From the NCBI GenBank assembly GCA_020252385.1, contig JADCDC010000577.1:1-11170 (forward strand): a stretch of DNA of 11,170 bases, in the 5' to 3' direction. This DNA is from Aestuariivirga sp. GTDB taxonomy: Bacteria; Pseudomonadota; Alphaproteobacteria; Rhizobiales; Aestuariivirgaceae. Position numbers and translations under genes: made by a program. The notes beneath the pieces were generated by a model, which had not been told where the DNA came from, made no database searches, and saw only the letters and a list, made by a program, of their open reading frames with translations. Positions 1 through 6,206 of the stretch are shown in pieces. Position 1 is the stretch's first letter. Each line of letters opens with the position of its first letter.

Positions 1-684
1 CATGCCGACGCCGATAAAGCCCGACAACATGCCGGTCCTCAGGAAGCGGCCATCGATCTGGCGCGCGATGTAGCTGTCGCGCGCGCCCACGAGGTGCAGG
101 AGATCGACGATCGGCCGGTTCGCCTGCAGCACGGCGCGCGTTGCGAAGATCACGATGGCGATGGCCGACACCGAGATGAGGAACAGGATCGCATAGGAAA
201 GAACCGACAGGGCGCGCGCCATGCGGGTCAGTTCCGCTTCCCACTTGCGATGGGTGTCGAGGTGAACGCCCTTGACGGCGGAAAGCGCGGTCTCGAGCGC
301 CGCGATATCGGGCTGGTTCGCGGGATCGGTCACGATCCGGATGAGGCGCGGCACCGGCAGTCCTTCGAGGGCGCGCGTGCCCAGCCATGGTTCCAGCAGC
401 CTCGCTCCTGCCTGCTCGTCCAGCACTTCGGCCTCGAGAATGCCGGGGAAGCCCGAGACGATGGTCTTCGCCTTCTCGACCTCAGCCTCGATCTCGGCGC
501 CACGGACATGGACGATCTGGATGGTCATCTCCTGCGACAGGCCGCTCGTCCAGCTGGTCACTGCGCGGTCGACGAGGATCAGCGCGCCGATGGCGAGGCA
601 CGCCAGATAGCTCATCACCGCCATGGTGACGGTGAGCGAGCGAAGCGACGCCGCATTGGAGGGAATGATGGAGCCGGGCTTCAT
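1..684 (-). CDS. ftsX: Cell-division protein FtsX, partial (C-terminus beyond left edge)
   Basis: FtsX is the inner-membrane permease-like partner of the ATPase FtsE. In bacteria the pair couples ATP hydrolysis in the cytoplasm to activation of cell-wall hydrolases at the division site. The 228 visible residues show the FtsX layout: a short cytoplasmic N-terminus, a first membrane helix at about residues 17-38, an extracytoplasmic domain at about 40-150, a second helix at about 158-186, then the conserved cytoplasmic segment around ANRPIVDLLHLVGARDSYIA (188-207), and the start of a third helix at the edge. The family is usually about 300-330 residues, so roughly a quarter to a third is missing only because the window ends. 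The ATG at 684-682 overlaps the ftsE stop as ATGA, which indicates translational coupling. Confidence 0.93.
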   Translation of the reverse strand, partial: MKPGSIIPSNAASLRSLTVTMAVMSYLACLAIGALILVDRAVTSWTSGLSQEMTIQIVHVRGAEIEAEVEKAKTIVSGFPGILEAEVLDEQAGARLLEPWLGTRALEGLPVPRLIRIVTDPANQPDIAALETALSAVKGVHLDTHRKWEAELTRMARALSVLSYAILFLISVSAIAIVIFATRAVLQANRPIVDLLHLVGARDSYIARQIDGRFLRTGMLSGFIGVGM

Positions 685-1337
685 TGCAGGCCGAGCACTC
701 CCTCTTCAAGGTGCAGCACCGGCCGATCCGCCTGGCGGACGAGTCCACGGTCATGGGTGGCGATCAGCATGGTGGTGCCCAGCCGATTGAGTTCCACGAA
801 CAGGTGAAGCAGACGCTTGGCGAGGACGGGGTCGACGTTGCCGGTGGGTTCGTCGGCGAGCAGCAGCTGCGGCTTGGCGATCACCGCGCGGGCAATCGCG
901 GCGCGCTGCTTTTCACCACCCGAGAGGACGGGCGGCAGGGAGGAGGATTTCTGGGCGAGTCCCACCCAGTCAAGAAGGTCCATGACATCGCGACGGTAGG
1001 CGGATTCCGGCTTGCCGGCCACGCGGAGCGGCAGGGCCACATTGTCGTAGGTCGAGAGATGGTCGAGCAGCCGGAATTCCTGGAACACCACGCCGATGCG
1101 CCGGCGGATCGGCGGCAGCTTGTTGTGGCTCAGGCTGCCCACGTCTTCTCCAAAGATGTGCAGGCTGCCGCGCGTCGGCCGGAGCGCCAGAAACAGCAGC
1201 TTCAGGAGCGAGGATTTGCCGGCCCCGGAGGGGCCGGTCAGGAAGTAGAAGTCCCCCGGATGCATGGAGAAGGTCAGGTCCTTCAGGATCTCCGGACCGT
1301 CGCCATATCTCAGACCCACGTTCTCAAGCCGCAACAC
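681..1337 (-). CDS. ftsE: Cell-division ATP-binding protein FtsE
   Basis: This is the cytoplasmic ABC ATPase of the FtsEX division complex. The 218-residue protein is a single nucleotide-binding domain of the normal FtsE length. Visible motifs are Walker A GPSGAGKS (35-42), Q-loop Gln86 in VVFQEFRLL, the ABC signature LSGGEKQR (138-145), Walker B LLLADEP (158-164) and H-loop His195. The N-terminal MLRLENVGLRYG strand is typical of FtsE. The EPTGNVDP block (163-170) is typical of the FtsE/LolD-like class rather than importers. It is the first gene of a minus-strand pair with ftsX. The start lies 44 bp from a CtrA-type box in the divergent region, so cell-cycle control is plausible but inferred. 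Confidence 0.96.
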   Translation of the reverse strand: MLRLENVGLRYGDGPEILKDLTFSMHPGDFYFLTGPSGAGKSSLLKLLFLALRPTRGSLHIFGEDVGSLSHNKLPPIRRRIGVVFQEFRLLDHLSTYDNVALPLRVAGKPESAYRRDVMDLLDWVGLAQKSSSLPPVLSGGEKQRAAIARAVIAKPQLLLADEPTGNVDPVLAKRLLHLFVELNRLGTTMLIATHDRGLVRQADRPVLHLEEGVLGLQ

Positions 1338-1380
1338 GGCCGTGATCTCCCCGTTTTCCGCCCTTTAAACCATCCGACCT

Positions 1381-1395
1381 TTAACGAGCCATTAA
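1381..1395. promoter_or_regulatory. CtrA-type box (TTAA-N7-TTAA) between ftsE and the zinc-ribbon gene
   Basis: The sequence TTAACGAGCCATTAA is an exact match to TTAA-N7-TTAA, the recognition pattern of the alphaproteobacterial cell-cycle regulator CtrA. It is 44 bp upstream of ftsE and 68 bp upstream of the zinc-ribbon gene. An extra TTAA half site lies at 1365-1368. The motif is rare by chance in high-GC DNA, and the only two exact copies I found in the window both fall in promoter regions. Binding is inferred; the match is seen directly. Confidence 0.6.
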
Positions 1396-1462
1396 CCCTG
1401 ACGGGCGCTAATCCAAAACCTTGAGGAGAATCTCCCTCCACTTATGGACAGACACCGGCCCG

Positions 1463-2173
1463 ATGATGTACCGCTGCCCCTCCTGCGCCACCAGGCTCGA
1501 CCTTCCCTCCCGACGCGCCGGGGAGATGGGTACAGCAGGAAAGTGCCCGGTCTGCGGCAGCGGATGGCTCGAGGCGACCGCAATCGAGATCACGGCCGAG
1601 CCGATCCGGACCCTCCCACCGGCCAGCGAAGCAGTGGACGCGCCGGACCTGGACGTGCAGCACCTCGTCTCCGCCAGCCGCCAGGCGCGAGACGCGTTCA
1701 GCCTCCGGCGCAGGCGCAGATATGGCCTGGCCGCCGCATGGCTTGGCCTGGCAGTGCTTGCGGCCAGCCCGGCTGCCATTGCCGTGACGTTCCCCGACAA
1801 GGTGGTTGCCGCGGCACCGGCTACGATCGGACTCTACGACTGGCTGGACAGGGAGGTGAACATCTATGGCCTCGACTTCCGGGACGTCGAACTGCAGCAT
1901 CTTCTGCTTGAGGATCAGCAGGACATCGCCGTCAGGGGACGGGAGGTCAATGTCTCGGACAGCACCCGGAAGATACCCTGGCTGCGTTTCGCACTGAGAT
2001 CCGCCGACAGCACGGAGGTTTATCAGTGGCAGCTCGACACCAAGTCGCGGCCGCTGAAGCCGGGTGAGTCGACGAGCTTCCTCACGCGCGTCGCCGCCGC
2101 GCCGGAAACCGCCGAAACACTCGAAATTCGGTTTGCCCGGGCGGATGAAATCGGCTCAAATGCCAGCCCATGA
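1463..2173 (+). CDS. Zinc-ribbon (MJ0042-type) membrane protein with DUF3426-like C-terminal domain
   Basis: Function is unknown. Using the ATG at 1463, the 236-residue protein begins with a zinc ribbon: CPSC (Cys5, Cys8) and CPVC (Cys28, Cys31), the MJ0042 finger arrangement common at the N-terminus of alphaproteobacterial membrane proteins. A polar linker ends in a run of arginines (82-86). It is followed by one membrane helix at about 88-108 and a C-terminal beta-rich domain (about 145-230, with VRGREVNVSD and WLRFALRSADSTEVYQW) that resembles DUF3426/FxLYD-type domains. The frame opens upstream at a TTG (1421), but the zinc ribbon directly after the tandem ATGs at 1463 and 1466 favours one of those. 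There is no clear Shine-Dalgarno in front of them. Its stop overlaps the hpt start as ATGA, so the two are one transcription unit. Confidence 0.8.
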   Translation: MMYRCPSCATRLDLPSRRAGEMGTAGKCPVCGSGWLEATAIEITAEPIRTLPPASEAVDAPDLDVQHLVSASRQARDAFSLRRRRRYGLAAAWLGLAVLAASPAAIAVTFPDKVVAAAPATIGLYDWLDREVNIYGLDFRDVELQHLLLEDQQDIAVRGREVNVSDSTRKIPWLRFALRSADSTEVYQWQLDTKSRPLKPGESTSFLTRVAAAPETAETLEIRFARADEIGSNASP

Positions 2174-2733
2174 GCGAATTGCAAATCGACGGGCACCGCA
2201 TTGGGGTGCTGTTTTCCGAGCCGGAGATCGCCGCGCGCGTCAAGGCCATCGCCGAGGCGATCGCGGCGCGCAATCCGCATAACCTGCTCGTCGTGCCGAT
2301 CCTCAAGGGAAGCTTCGTCTTTGCCGCTGATCTCATCCGGGCCATGCACCACGCCGGCCTTTCGCCCGAAGTCGATTTCATGATCCTGTCGAGCTACCGC
2401 AAGTCGACGAAGTCTTCCGGCCAGGTCACCGTGTTGCGCGATATCGAGACAGATGTGCGCGGGCGTGACGTGCTGCTGATCGACGACATTCTCGAATCGG
2501 GACGCACCCTCGCCTTCGCCAAGGATCTTCTTGCGGCACGCGGCGCGAAGGGGACCTACACGGCTGTCCTGCTGCACAAGCCCGGCCATCTCGCAGCCCA
2601 TATCTCGGCCGATTTCGAGGGCTTCACCTGCCCCGACAAATTCGTCGTTGGCTATGGCATGGACATGGCGCACCAGTTCCGCGAACTTCCCTTCGTCGGC
2701 CACGTCATTCCGGCAGGGGCACCCTCAGCCTAG
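2170..2733 (+). CDS. hpt: Hypoxanthine phosphoribosyltransferase
   Basis: This cytoplasmic purine-salvage enzyme condenses hypoxanthine (often also guanine) with PRPP to give IMP/GMP and pyrophosphate. The 187 residues match the family length. Visible are the PPi loop region VPILKGSFVF (42-51), the PRPP-binding motif VLLIDDILESGRT (101-113), the purine-contact Lys in the FVVGYGMD segment (157 onward), and the family ending RELPFVG (171-177). The residue that aligns with the catalytic-base Asp of human HPRT (EDIIDTGKT) is Glu109 here (DDILESGRT); I recall this variant as common in rhizobial homologues, so I do not think it marks inactivation. Translation is coupled to the zinc-ribbon gene by ATGA. 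The 3' end overlaps a convergent small gene by 9 bp. Confidence 0.95.
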   Translation: MSELQIDGHRIGVLFSEPEIAARVKAIAEAIAARNPHNLLVVPILKGSFVFAADLIRAMHHAGLSPEVDFMILSSYRKSTKSSGQVTVLRDIETDVRGRDVLLIDDILESGRTLAFAKDLLAARGAKGTYTAVLLHKPGHLAAHISADFEGFTCPDKFVVGYGMDMAHQFRELPFVGHVIPAGAPSA

Positions 2734-2925
2734 CCCGAGCCCCAGGATGAAGCCGGCCGCCGCCACCGTGGCGCCGAGGAGAAATCCGACAAGGATGGCC
2801 AGGAAGACATTGCCTGCCTCGATCTCACTCCGGTGGCTGCGGAGCTCCATGGCCGCACGGATGGCGAATCTCTCGAGGTCCTCCCGCGGCAACAGCCTGA
2901 CCGCTTCGAATGTGTTCTCTCTCAT
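2725..2925 (-). CDS. Small single-pass membrane protein (66 aa), unknown function
   Basis: The 66-residue protein has a charged, probably helical N-terminal half (MRENTFEAVRLLPREDLERF, then RAAMELRSHRSEIEAG) and a C-terminal hydrophobic helix (about 43-65) rich in Gly and Ala that ends the protein. That is the pattern of a small tail-anchored inner-membrane protein. It follows the flagellar operon on the same strand, 60 bp after the preceding stop. A 9-bp perfect hairpin sits directly before its ATG and contains the only SD-like bases. The 3' end overlaps hpt by 9 bp. I do not recognise a family. A flagellar role cannot be inferred from position alone. Confidence 0.6.
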   Translation of the reverse strand: MRENTFEAVRLLPREDLERFAIRAAMELRSHRSEIEAGNVFLAILVGFLLGATVAAAGFILGLGLG

Positions 2926-2926
2926 C

Positions 2927-2953
2927 GCCTGATCCCGTTTTGCAGGATCAGGC
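2927..2953 (-). promoter_or_regulatory. Perfect 9-bp hairpin abutting the start codon of the 66-aa gene
   Basis: GCCTGATCC (2927-2935) and GGATCAGGC (2945-2953) form a perfect 9-bp stem around a 9-nt loop. On the minus strand the 3' arm ends one base before the ATG at 2925, so it contains the only SD-like bases (AGG). There is no T-tract after it, so a standard intrinsic terminator is unlikely. It may block ribosome access or mark the 3' end of the flagellar transcript. Confidence 0.5.
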
Positions 2954-2985
2954 CAGCAAGGACTATGCCAGCTGTTGCCGCCGTC

Positions 2986-3465
2986 TCAGTCCGGGACGAC
3001 TCTCAGCGCCAGCAGCAGCATGACGAGGCTGACCCCGGCCACCACGATGATGGGCTTTGCACGATAGGGCTGTCGAACATCGGGATTCTCCTCCGGCCGC
3101 GAGGCGGCATGGTCCAGTGCGCATTCCCGGTCACTGCTTGAGGGCGCGAAGGCGGATGGCGAAAGCGACGTCCGGTGCCGTGGCTCACCGGTGTCATATT
3201 GCCGGAGCCTCGCGGTTCCGCCCCGCTGGTCGAGGCTTCCCTCCGCAAGGATGCTGCGGGCCAGCGCAATGGTCACTTCGCCAGGCACCGGCGCGCTGAG
3301 CTTCGGCGGCGGGTTCCCGTCCTCCTGGCGCGCGAGGAACACGCCCACCAGCAGCGGATCACCGGCCAGTTGCATGAGATGTCGCTCGGGAGTCGCAGGG
3401 CTCCCGCGGCCCTCGCTTCTGCCGATGTCCCGGATCAGGCCATCGAGGCTGGGCTTGCCGGTCAT
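2986..3465 (-). CDS. Unrecognised protein of the flagellar operon with C-terminal membrane anchor
   Basis: I do not recognise this 159-residue protein. It has a polar, low-complexity body rich in Pro, Ser, Arg and Glu, with one more hydrophobic patch (LMQLAGDPLLVGVFLARQ, about 30-47) that could form a small folded unit. A single membrane helix at about 138-155 (PIIVVAGVSLVMLLLALRV) lies near the very C-terminus, as in a tail-anchored protein. The frame is open for 20 codons further upstream, but the ATG at 3465 is chosen because GGGGAG precedes it at good spacing and it begins one base after the stop of the FliL-like gene. That tight coupling and the SD argue that it is translated and belongs to the flagellar operon. 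Confidence 0.6.
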   Translation of the reverse strand: MTGKPSLDGLIRDIGRSEGRGSPATPERHLMQLAGDPLLVGVFLARQEDGNPPPKLSAPVPGEVTIALARSILAEGSLDQRGGTARLRQYDTGEPRHRTSLSPSAFAPSSSDRECALDHAASRPEENPDVRQPYRAKPIIVVAGVSLVMLLLALRVVPD

Positions 3466-3466
3466 C

Positions 3467-3949
3467 TCACTCCCCGGCATTTTCGTTCGCGATCCAGTTC
3501 GTGCGGATGTCTTCCTTCCGGACAAAATTCAATTGCTGCAACAGCACGTGCCGAACGAGGTCCGCGCCAATGCGGGCGTTGGCCTCCGCCGCGATCGCCG
3601 TCGTCAGGGCATCCAGGTCCGTTCTCCGCAGCCGCCGGAAGTCGATGTCGGTCGCGCCGAGGCCCACGCGGAAGGCCGCATCCATCATGAACGGCAGCGG
3701 ATCGAGCTTGCGCTCAGCGAGGAGGCGGCGATCGGCCGCGAAGGAAAGCTGAAGGATCAGATAGCCGATGACCTCGCCATCACGCATGACCGGAATGCTG
3801 GTCATCTCGGACTTGAGCTCCTCGACCCCCAGGTCCGGCTCCTCGCCCGCCTCGGTGGTCGTACTCGACGTCGCGAGATAGACCGATCCATAGGTCGCTC
3901 CCGCCGTCACCAGAATGACCCACGCACCGATGGCCGCCAGCTTCAGCAT
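3467..3949 (-). CDS. FliL-like single-pass periplasmic protein of the flagellar operon
   Basis: The 160-residue protein has an N-terminal membrane helix (about 4-25), a short acidic linker and a periplasmic domain. The domain contains PVMRDGEVIGYLILQLSF (about 53-70) and a long C-terminal helix ending LVRHVLLQQLNFVRKEDIR (131-149). This topology and the ending resemble FliL, which sits around the stator at the flagellar basal body and affects torque and swarming, but the match is topological and weak. The gene lies 9 nt after the flgN-like gene and one base ahead of the next gene. Alternative: an uncharacterised rhizobial basal-body accessory protein. Flagellar association is well supported by context; the FliL label is tentative. 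Confidence 0.6.
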   Translation of the reverse strand: MLKLAAIGAWVILVTAGATYGSVYLATSSTTTEAGEEPDLGVEELKSEMTSIPVMRDGEVIGYLILQLSFAADRRLLAERKLDPLPFMMDAAFRVGLGATDIDFRRLRRTDLDALTTAIAAEANARIGADLVRHVLLQQLNFVRKEDIRTNWIANENAGE

Positions 3950-3958
3950 GCCGACGGC

Positions 3959-4336
3959 CTAGACGCCCCTGATGCGGCTGCGGCTGTATGTGCCGTCCGA
4001 ATCGGCCGCCCGAAGTCCGCCGATGATGATGTCGCTCAGCTCGCCGACTGCTGCGATGTGCAGCTTCAGAAGCGCAGCATTGGTGCGAAGCGCTGCCGAC
4101 AGCCGCCTGAGCAGTGGCTCTGAGGCGCGGCCTGCCTCGGCAGGGTTGCCGAAGCGCTGCGCCGCCATCAGTTCGCGCAGAGCCTGGTTCTTTCGGTCGG
4201 TGTAGCCCGCGTGAACCAGGATCTGGTGCTGCTGCAGCGCCAAGTTCTCCTCCTCGACCACTTCGATGAGCTTCAGGAGAGCCGGGGAAAGCGGCGACCC
4301 CGTCACGTCGGAAAATGCGGTGGATGGTTTCAACAC
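3959..4336 (-). CDS. flgN: FlgN-like flagellar export chaperone
   Basis: FlgN is a cytoplasmic chaperone that holds hook-filament junction proteins (FlgK, FlgL) for export. The 125-residue protein is helical and shows the family pattern: LLKLIEVVEEENLALQQH (21-38), the Tyr/Asp-Arg-Lys block YTDRKNQALREL (45-56), and a C-terminal helix of small and aliphatic residues (about 85-112). Length is close to the 120-150 residues usual for FlgN. The start is GTG at 4336; a strong GGGGAGGG Shine-Dalgarno precedes it at 5-6 nt. It follows flgJ by 18 nt, an arrangement I associate with flagellar operons in Alphaproteobacteria. Sequence similarity within this family is low, so the call rests on pattern plus context. 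Confidence 0.65.
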   Translation of the reverse strand: MLKPSTAFSDVTGSPLSPALLKLIEVVEEENLALQQHQILVHAGYTDRKNQALRELMAAQRFGNPAEAGRASEPLLRRLSAALRTNAALLKLHIAAVGELSDIIIGGLRAADSDGTYSRSRIRGV

Positions 4337-4354
4337 GGTTCCCTCCCCGGCATG

Positions 4355-4813
4355 CTAGCCTGTGTAGGCCTCGATCTTGTCGGTGCTGAAATATGGCCAC
4401 TCCCGTTCCATCACGGAACCCTCGGAGCCTCCGTCCGCCGCAAGATCCGCGGCGATGCCGATCCCGCCTGCACTTGCATGAAGGGCGGCGAGCTGATCCG
4501 CCGCCAGCGAACGCCAGATCCCTGCCGAGGGGCCGCTTCCGAAGGCACCTGATGTCTCGGCCGGCAGCATGGCTTCGAACATGTTGCGCAGGACCATCTC
4601 CTCGAACTCCACATACGGACCGGCCGCTTCGCCCCGCGACGGAGCGGAGGCCGGAGTCGAAACGTCCACCCTGTCCAGCACATTGGCGAAGGCGCGGGGC
4701 TCCGGTGAGGTGCCCTCGAGTGACTGAAGCTTCGCCGTTGCGCGCTGCAGCTTCGCGGGATCGGCACTCCGCATCACATCGACGATCAGATCGGAAGGAA
4801 GTGAAACACCCAT
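4355..4813 (-). CDS. flgJ: Flagellar rod-binding protein, FlgJ N-terminal type
   Basis: FlgJ is exported to the periplasm and caps or scaffolds the growing rod. The 152-residue protein carries only the rod-binding domain (about 68-122): VEFEEMVLRNMFEAMLP, GAFGSGPSAGIWRSLAADQ and ASAGGIGIA. The C-terminal muramidase domain of enterobacterial FlgJ is absent, as is usual in Alphaproteobacteria, where a separate lytic enzyme is used. The frame opens at a GTG (4828), but the ATG at 4813 is preferred because GGGAG lies 8 nt upstream. A 6-bp hairpin overlaps that SD. The gene is 29 nt downstream of the FliJ-like gene and 18 nt upstream of the flgN-like gene. Confidence 0.85.
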   Translation of the reverse strand: MGVSLPSDLIVDVMRSADPAKLQRATAKLQSLEGTSPEPRAFANVLDRVDVSTPASAPSRGEAAGPYVEFEEMVLRNMFEAMLPAETSGAFGSGPSAGIWRSLAADQLAALHASAGGIGIAADLAADGGSEGSVMEREWPYFSTDKIEAYTG

Positions 4814-4822
4814 CTTGCTGGC

Positions 4823-4841
4823 TCCCACGCTGCGTGTGGGA
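4823..4841 (-). promoter_or_regulatory. Short hairpin covering the flgJ Shine-Dalgarno
   Basis: On the minus strand TCCCAC (4841-4836) can pair with GTGGGA (4828-4823) across a 7-nt loop. The 3' arm contains most of the GGGAG ribosome site of flgJ (4826-4822). Pairing would lower flgJ translation unless the upstream ribosomes or a protein open it. The stem is only 6 bp, so chance is a serious alternative. Confidence 0.3.
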
Positions 4842-4842
4842 C

Positions 4843-5271
4843 CTAACCCACCACATCATCCTTGCGGGAAGCTTTTGCCGCCATGGTCAAGGCATGCTCG
4901 AGAGCATCTTCCTCGGTCGCCTTCCGCTCCGCCGCGCTGCGCAGCAACCGTTCGCGCCCGGCGATGGACTTCTGCCGTCCCTTGGCAGAGAGCAGCTTGC
5001 GCCTGGCCTCCTCGACCTCCGCCCTGGCCTCAAGACGCAGCAGCTCCGTTGCGGCCAGCTTTTGCAGCGCCGCAGGGAGGAAGGCCGGCCTCGCCTGTCC
5101 CAGCTCGGCGGCAATGGCATCGAGTTCGCGGCGCGTGGCGGTGAGGGCTGCTTCCTTGCGCTCGCGTTGCAGCAGGGCTGCCTCCTGCACCTTCACCATC
5201 TCGCCCTGGGCGTGGAGCAGGCGCGCCAGCCGATGTTTCCTGCCGGTCAAAACCCGCCCCTGATCAGCCAT
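4843..5271 (-). CDS. FliJ-like coiled-coil protein of the flagellar export apparatus
   Basis: The 142-residue protein is almost wholly helical, rich in Ala, Leu, Glu, Arg and Lys with heptad-like spacing (for example KVQEAALLQRERKEAALTAT at 27-46 and LRLEARAEVEEARRKLLSAK at 78-97) and no membrane segment. Size (FliJ about 147 residues), composition and the location directly after fliR fit FliJ, the coiled-coil stalk that links the FliI ATPase to the FlhA export gate. Sequence conservation is too low to prove it. The ATG at 5271 gives a 25-bp overlap with fliR. A TTG at 5250 forming a TTGA overlap with the fliR stop, with AGGGG upstream, is a credible alternative start giving 135 residues. No other fliJ candidate sits beside fliI in this window. 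Confidence 0.65.
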   Translation of the reverse strand: MADQGRVLTGRKHRLARLLHAQGEMVKVQEAALLQRERKEAALTATRRELDAIAAELGQARPAFLPAALQKLAATELLRLEARAEVEEARRKLLSAKGRQKSIAGRERLLRSAAERKATEEDALEHALTMAAKASRKDDVVG

Positions 5272-6005
5272 GACTGATAGGAGTTGGTGAAGAGGAGGAT
5301 CCAGTCGACCCAGATCGCATAGAGCAGCAGGAAGCCGCCGAGAATGACCACGCCCGTGGTGGCGTGATAGACGGAGAGGTGCAGCGCGAAGCGGTTTCCC
5401 ATGCCGAGCGCAAAGTTCACGATCACGCCATAGATGAGGAACGGCGCGGACAGTCGCAGCGCAAGCGCACTGGTCTCGCTCACGACATCCACCATGTTGA
5501 CGGTGAGCGCCTGCAGGGCCAAGGGTGCGGCCGGATCGAGCACGCGGTAGGAATCGAGGATGGCAATCAGAAGCTCGATGTGCAGGCCCATCGCGAAGAC
5601 GAGCATGATGGCCGCCGAGGACACAAGCGTGGCGAGCGGCGAGCCGGTGTCGCCCTCCTCCAGCGGAACGCCGGGAATCCCGGCGAGGCCGATGAAGTTG
5701 GAGATCGCCGTGGCGGCGAACTGCAATGCCAGGAAGAAGAAGCGCGCCATGAGCCCGATCGCCGAGCCGATCAGCAATTCCGAGAGGATCATGTAGACGT
5801 GCTGGTCTCTTGGCACCCGCGCCAGCGCCTTCACCATCTCCTCCTGCAGAAGCGGTGCGAGCGCCGCCGTCAGCGCCATGGCAGCAAACAGCCTTATCTG
5901 CATCGGCACGCGCGCACTGGAGAAGCCCGGCGCAAAGAGCAGGCATCCCCCAATCCGGCAGAACTGAAGGAAGAGCGCGAAGAGCTGTTCCTCGAGCGCC
6001 TGCAT
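5247..6005 (-). CDS. fliR: Flagellar biosynthesis protein FliR
   Basis: FliR is an inner-membrane component of the flagellar type III export gate, forming the FliPQR channel. The 252-residue protein matches family length (about 250-260). Visible features are an N-terminal hydrophobic segment (LFALFLQFCRIGGCLLFAPG, 8-27), the ARVPMQIRLFAAMALTAALA region (31-50), the ELLIGSAIGL segment (75-84), the conserved loop GLAGIPGVPL (105-114), the MVDVVSETSALALRLSAPFL stretch (about 170-189) and a final membrane pair. Its ATG overlaps the stop of the upstream ORF as TGATG. In relatives it follows flhA directly; here only a 3' remnant of flhA remains. The gene itself is intact. Confidence 0.94.
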   Translation of the reverse strand: MQALEEQLFALFLQFCRIGGCLLFAPGFSSARVPMQIRLFAAMALTAALAPLLQEEMVKALARVPRDQHVYMILSELLIGSAIGLMARFFFLALQFAATAISNFIGLAGIPGVPLEEGDTGSPLATLVSSAAIMLVFAMGLHIELLIAILDSYRVLDPAAPLALQALTVNMVDVVSETSALALRLSAPFLIYGVIVNFALGMGNRFALHLSVYHATTGVVILGGFLLLYAIWVDWILLFTNSYQSWLIRGGF

Positions 6006-6206
6006 CAGGAGAGCGAGGCCATCACATCGAGCTTCACGCCCTTGGCGATCTCGATGTGCGAGAGCACGGGCAGCGTGGGGAACAGCCTGTCGACGATCAG
6101 GCGCACATAGGGTCTGGCCTCGGGCGCGGTGACGAGGGCGAACTGATCGCCCCGCTCGAGGAAGCCCTTCACGGCGGCTGTGAGCTCACTCGCGAACTGC
6201 TCGATC
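6005..6206 (-). pseudogene. flhA: flhA 3' remnant (about the last 66 codons)
   Basis: This part of the chimeric ORF matches the extreme C-terminus of FlhA, including ARPYVRLIVDRL and VLSHIEI, which correspond to the conserved end of the FlhA cytoplasmic ring domain. The membrane domain and most of the cytoplasmic domain are missing. Its position directly before fliR is the expected one for flhA. Confidence 0.8.

Noticed and set aside
94..1424. Long plus-strand ORFs opposite ftsX and ftsE
   Set aside because: They are antisense shadows typical of high-GC coding DNA; ftsE and ftsX are unambiguous on the minus strand.
2201..2733. Loss of function in hpt because of Glu in place of the catalytic Asp
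   Set aside because: All other motifs and the length are normal, and this variant is familiar in rhizobial homologues, so inactivation is not supported.
3780..4859. A 359-codon minus-strand ORF across the flgJ-flgN-FliL-like genes
   Set aside because: It is an Arg/Gly-rich shadow in a different frame from three better-supported genes with ribosome sites.
4843..5946. A 367-codon minus-strand ORF covering fliR
   Set aside because: Only its last part (from 5271) is a plausible protein; the upstream part is the fliR gene read in a wrong frame, with an Arg/His-rich random composition.
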